In this document: positions 60,530 through 64,000 of the stretch, piece after piece
How positions within the stretch are numbered: the first letter of the stretch is position 1
Layout: every line of letters begins with the position of its first letter
Assembly: GCF_000024205.1 (NCBI RefSeq)
Contig: NC_013216.1
Location: 2,852,001-2,916,000, forward strand
Length of the DNA stretch: 64,000 bases
From: Desulfofarcimen acetoxidans DSM 771
Lineage (GTDB): Bacteria > Bacillota > Desulfotomaculia > Desulfotomaculales > Desulfofarciminaceae
Direction: 5' to 3'
Translations under genes and position numbers: made by a program
Notes under the pieces: generated by a model
Told to the model about the DNA's origin: nothing
Databases searched by the model: none
What the model saw: only the letters and a program-made list of their open reading frames with translations

Positions 60530-61360
60530 TCAGGTATTTGCCTCCGGCTCTTGTGTTCCTTCTTGAATAACCTCATAGTTTTTTTCTAATGAGTTTGCGT
60601 TGATAATAACTTTCCAGGACTTATCATATCTAAGCACAAAAGGTACTTTTTCAATACTTCCGTTATCATATGTTAAAATTGCCTCAAAATTTATTAGGGT
60701 CGGTGACTCTTGGGACATGTTTGTAATCTTGTAATCAATTAACTTCTTTTCTTTAAGAAAATGAGTATACTCTTCCTTTTGAAAATCACAATCATCGGAC
60801 GAATAGCGTTCATCTATAACGAAAGTAAGTATTTCTTCAACATTCTGATTAGCAATTGCATTCAGGTAACTTGTTAAAATATCTTCTGCATCTGTACCTG
60901 CGAATACGCTTATACTTGATGAGGTATTTGCCTCCGGTTCTTGTATTCCTTCTTGAATAACTTCATAGTTTTTTTCTAATGAGTTTGCGTTGATAATAAC
61001 TTTCCAGGACTTATCATATCTAAGCACAAAGGGTACTTTTTCAATACTTCCGTTATCATATGTTAAAATTGCCTCAAAATTTATTAGGGTCGGTGACTCC
61101 TGGGACATGTTTGTAATCTTGTAATCAATTAGCTTCTTTTCTTTAAGAAAATGGGTATACTCTTCTTTTTGAAAATCACAATCATCGGACGAATAGCGTT
61201 CATCTATAACGAAAGCAAGTATTTCTTCAACATTCTGATTAACAATTGCATTCAGGTAACTTGTTAAAATATCTTCTGCATCTGTACCTGCGAATGCAGT
61301 TACACATGATGATAATAATAGTAATCCTAACAGACATAAAACAGACAATGCTCTTTTCAT
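60530..61360 (-). CDS. Secreted protein with two tandem NTF2-like repeats
   Basis: A 276-residue protein with a signal peptide/lipobox-like start (RALSVLCLLGLLLLSSC) and two near-identical 130-residue units (FAGTDAEDILTSYLNAI ... EPEANT), each shaped like a small NTF2-type or DUF4878-like domain. At DNA level the unit period is 390 bp (60537 versus 60927) with few differences, so the duplication is recent. ATG at 61360 follows AAGGAGG; an in-frame extension of 62 codons upstream is not likely. The stop falls where the other unit has TCA, so the end may be a nonsense mutation. Confidence 0.65.
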   Translation of the reverse strand: MKRALSVLCLLGLLLLSSCVTAFAGTDAEDILTSYLNAIVNQNVEEILAFVIDERYSSDDCDFQKEEYTHFLKEKKLIDYKITNMSQESPTLINFEAILTYDNGSIEKVPFVLRYDKSWKVIINANSLEKNYEVIQEGIQEPEANTSSSISVFAGTDAEDILTSYLNAIANQNVEEILTFVIDERYSSDDCDFQKEEYTHFLKEKKLIDYKITNMSQESPTLINFEAILTYDNGSIEKVPFVLRYDKSWKVIINANSLEKNYEVIQEGTQEPEANT

Positions 61361-61574
61361 TTTCACAACCTCCTTCTTGGTATATTTTTTAAGTTTTACA
61401 ACAGCAAATTTCTTCACAACACTCCACTGCTTCCAGTTGGTTAGCTTGAGAAATCCTTCTTTCTTTTTAATAAACTCCTTTATTAGAGGTTTTGAAACTC
61501 TCTCATATTTACATCCTAATCCATCATTTCTAAAATCTTTGACCAAATAAAACTGTGACTCATTCGGTTAAATT
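61361..61574. other. Upstream region of the tandem-repeat gene
   Basis: 214 bp; no promoter could be called. No gene seen. Confidence 0.35.
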
Positions 61575-62531
61575 TGGCTGTTACTGATTTATGTCTTTAA
61601 AGGCTAAATCCTCAACCACCAGTACTCGGTTTAACTTTTGAGCAGTATCTACTACGTGAGTTGCGGCTTCACCAATCAAGTTCTCTCGCCGGGTACTTCG
61701 GGCATAAGTGCATTCGCTTAACGACTGCCACAGGCTTTCTTTGAACTGCCCCCGGTAATCGGCACATGCTCTAAACCGTCCGGGTTGGTTCCCGGATTAT
61801 TTCTATCTTATAGGCTTCTCCTGTTTTAAGATAATCCAGCACCATTTGCCGATAGTTTATACCGTTAATCTTACTGGTTTTCTTGGATGGTTTTTGTGTC
61901 AGATAAATCGGCACGGTAATCCGGTTACCTAACCGACTTGCCGGTTATTATGGGATCGGTAGCTATCTCTAAGTATATATTGTCATTTATAACACATATC
62001 CTGGTATTCAGGTTGCCGCCTTTACTCTTATCACCTCGCGAAAGGTAGCGGTTATTTCGAGCATCCAGCCATTCTTCCCGACTGATTAGTCCTTTACAGC
62101 GTTTTTAGAATAGTTTTTTACCGCCAAAGACTATATTGGGAAATGAACTGCTATCTATGTGTTTTTGCCAGTATACATGTTTTCTTTGTTCTTTATCCAA
62201 TCGCTTTTGAAGTCTGGATGTCTCTTGGGTGATTTAGCTTTATCCAGTTGTTTTTGGGTGTAGTCTACTTTAGCTATAGCATTTCCATGGTGAAGTTTAA
62301 CCAGTTCTCTCTGCGAGGAGATTACTGGTTGTGCATCTAATACTGCATCATTGGCCTGTCGGGAGTTAAGGTTGAATTTTCCTTGTACCGCTAATCGTAT
62401 ATCTTGTGTTTTCCATCCGTCCAGAAGTCTTTTAAATGACCAACGAATTGCTGCACCGTAGCAATTCGTTCAAAACTGTTCTCTGTTCCTCTGTTGTTTC
62501 AAGGATTACGTCTCTAACTGTTGTTTTCAAT
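61575..62531 (-). pseudogene. Degraded TnpB-related (IS605 accessory) gene
   Basis: The minus strand contains, in several frames, TTVRDVILETTEEQRTVLNE, LQKRLDKEQRKHVYWQKH, REEWLDARNNRYLSRGDKS and GEAATHVVDTAQKLNRVLVV (then EDLAFKD), which fit a diverged TnpB of the IS605 accessory type, including the E-containing VVEDLAF segment. There are many stop codons and frameshifts. Confidence 0.65.
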
Positions 62532-62637
62532 GGCGCTCACCTTTTGTTCAATTATTTTACTTAGATTTTTTGCTACACGCCCACCGCGTTTACCGTACAT
62601 ACTGGCTGAAAAACTGGTGACTATATCAATCATGTCT

Positions 62638-63520
62638 TCGACTAATTATTACCCCTGAGCAAGTTGCTCACATTATTTCATTGTCATGTAAATCTCCTGA
62701 ATCTGTGGACATACCGTTAAGTCACTGGACACCTTCAGCATTAAGAGTAGAAGTTATTAAAACAGGTATTGTTGAAAGCATTTCAGTCCGGCAAATCAGA
62801 CGTTTTTTAAAAAGGAAATAGATTTAAAGCCGCACTTACATAAAGGTTGGTTAAATTCAAAAATATAAGATCCTGAATTGTTCAAAAAACAGGTAAAAAA
62901 AGTATGTCAAACATATAAAAACGCATCAGAACTTGAAAAACAAAGGATACATGTTTTTAGTACAGATGAGAAAACCGGTATACAAGCAATTGGACATCTT
63001 AATCCAACATTGCCAATGAAACCGGGACAAATCGAAAGATGTGAACAAGAATACAAAAGGTATGGCACATCCGGATTAATCACTACACGAAACATTGTTA
63101 CAGGAGAAATTGTTGCACCACTTATTCAACCCACAAGAACGGAAGAAGACTTAATAAAGCACTTACGAGATGTGGTAGCAATTGATCCTAAAGCAAGGTA
63201 TATTTTTATTATGGATCAGCTTAACACTCATAAATCAGAATCCTTAGTCTGTTTTGTAGCAGAGCAATCTTGTATAGTGGAATTGTCATAGATTATAGAT
63301 ACTCTTAGCATAAAAGGCAAATCCGGTATTTTAAAATCAATGGAGGCACGTGAAAAATTTCTATTAGATGAGTCACACAAAATACAACTTGTTTACGCTC
63401 CCAAACATACTTCATAGCTGAATCAAATTGAAATCAACATGTAATGGCGAAAAATGGCAACGAAGAAGCAATTGAAAAGCAAGCCATTTCTGAGATAAAT
63501 AAAGATAGGGTTAATAATGT
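62638..63520 (+). pseudogene. Degraded IS630-family transposase
   Basis: Reading frames give ITPEQVAHIISLSCKSPESV, PLSHWTPSALRVEVIKTGI, then after lesions FSTDEKTGIQAIGHLNPTLP (first catalytic Asp), FIMDQLNTHKSE (second Asp) and, past a stop, YAPKHTS-LNQIEI (Glu). A middle portion (62878-63291) remains open for 137 codons. Frameshifts near 62815 and stops after 63291 make it nonfunctional. Confidence 0.85.
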
Positions 63521-63721
63521 CTTGATAGATGGTAGACAGAAGCACCGTCCCCACGTCTTCATTTAGAGGTGGTTTCAACCAACATAAAAAGAATTACTCC
63601 GGTGCGTATTTTGTTGTGGTGACTTAATTATACCATAGGTGGGTATGCTTTTTGTGCTTTGACTGGATTTTCTCAGTGGCCTCGAACCGTCCATTTGTTA
63701 TTTTTAACACCCTCATGTTTT

Positions 63722-63898
63722 TTATTGTTTAAATATTTTCATGGTATAAATAATAAGAGAAATAAGAGAAAGTAGAAGTGATAAAGGTATTCCAATAGCC
63801 AAAGCACCTTGAAAAAACCAATGTGCTATATTGGCAAAAATTAAAGATAACAAACTCAGCAACAAAAATAACTTGCCATAATCCTTCGTGTCCTTCAT
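63722..63898 (-). CDS. 58-residue small membrane protein
   Basis: A short gene: ATG 63898 with GAGGAGG seven bases upstream, coding MKDTKDYGKLFLLLSLLSLI, FANIAHWFFQ, and GALAIGIPLSLLLSLISLII: two hydrophobic helices. No known family. The strong ribosome site supports expression. Confidence 0.55.
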   Translation of the reverse strand: MKDTKDYGKLFLLLSLLSLIFANIAHWFFQGALAIGIPLSLLLSLISLIIYTMKIFKQ

Positions 63899-63928
63899 GT
63901 TATCCTCCTCAATAAAATTCTGGTAATT

Positions 63929-63960
63929 TTTAAGGGTGTCTTTTATCTAAGACACCCTTA
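63929..63960. terminator. Hairpin upstream of the small membrane gene
   Basis: AAGGGTGTCTT / AAGACACCCTT, perfect 11-bp stem with a six-base loop. There is no obvious T-run, so it may be a leader hairpin of the 58-residue gene or the terminator of a gene outside the window. Confidence 0.5.
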
Positions 63961-64000
63961 AAGAATTCTACACTACAACACGGTCAAATTACCAACATTC

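Larger units (their letters stand above)
63521..64000. other. Right edge of window
   Basis: About 480 bp. Contains the small membrane protein gene at 63722-63898 and a hairpin at 63929-63960; the rest is AT-rich and unassigned. Confidence 0.45.

Noticed and set aside
1-64000. CRISPR array, rRNA or tRNA genes
   Set aside because: No regularly spaced short repeats, and no rRNA or tRNA-like cloverleaf sequences were seen in reading the window, although a tRNA could be missed by eye.

Overview
The window looks like a chromosomal segment of a low-to-moderate GC, endospore-forming, strictly anaerobic Firmicute of the Desulfotomaculum/Pelotomaculum (Peptococcaceae) kind. The evidence is a CotF-type coat protein and a GerAB-type germinant permease, an oxygen-defence set typical of anaerobes (rubrerythrin, desulfoferrodoxin, flavin reductase-rubredoxin), precorrin-6x reductase, and a type IV pilus cluster sitting between shikimate genes. 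No species can be named from sequence alone.

Layout. 0.2-14.9 kb is a mostly minus-strand core block: CoA-disulfide reductase with a rhodanese domain, a CD1247-type protein, efp, an M24 peptidase, aroQ, a tldE/tldD protease pair flanking a DUF3243 gene, and a pilus cluster (pilO, pilN, pilM, four prepilin-like proteins, a PilX-like protein, pilC). 15-28 kb is accessory: two tandem DUF3147 membrane proteins, an orphan gerAB, the rbr-dsrE-dfx-hrb-nifU stress cluster, cotF, a fluoride riboswitch with usp and a crcB pair, a diguanylate cyclase and small membrane proteins. 28.5-39.7 kb holds a rifamycin phosphotransferase-like protein, a two-component system with a His-rich protein and a ferredoxin, and a MarR-controlled heterodimeric ABC exporter. 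39-44.7 kb has a chromate-transporter homologue, a GntR/FCD regulator and a four-gene metabolic operon (beta-RFAP-synthase-like GHMP protein, TrpF-like isomerase, zinc dehydrogenase, FbaB/LsrF-like aldolase) behind a leader with a terminator. 45-53.3 kb has a 23-codon microgene, a soluble zinc-domain chemoreceptor, and the core block again (pilB/gspE, aroK, aroE, yqeG, cbiJ) plus a Crp/Fnr regulator. 53.3-64 kb is dominated by gene remnants and IS debris around a Ca2+-ATPase, one IS200/IS605 element with intact tnpB, a degraded TnpB-related gene and a degraded IS630 transposase.

How parts fit. pilB with aroK/aroE at 47-50 kb and pilC-pilO with aroQ at 4-15 kb are on the same strand and probably were one shikimate/pilus locus, now separated by about 32 kb of accessory genes. 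The most interesting possible new system is the 40.6-44.7 kb operon: its enzyme families suggest PRPP- or phosphosugar-based chemistry followed by isomerisation, oxidation and aldol cleavage, and its 5' leader looks like an attenuator or riboswitch of unrecognised class. A dispersed, structured intergenic repeat (six copies plus one fragment here, several carrying a DnaA-box-like nonamer) and a free-standing IS605 right end resembling an omega-RNA gene are further unexplained structures. All functional assignments are from reading motifs by eye; no database search was run.
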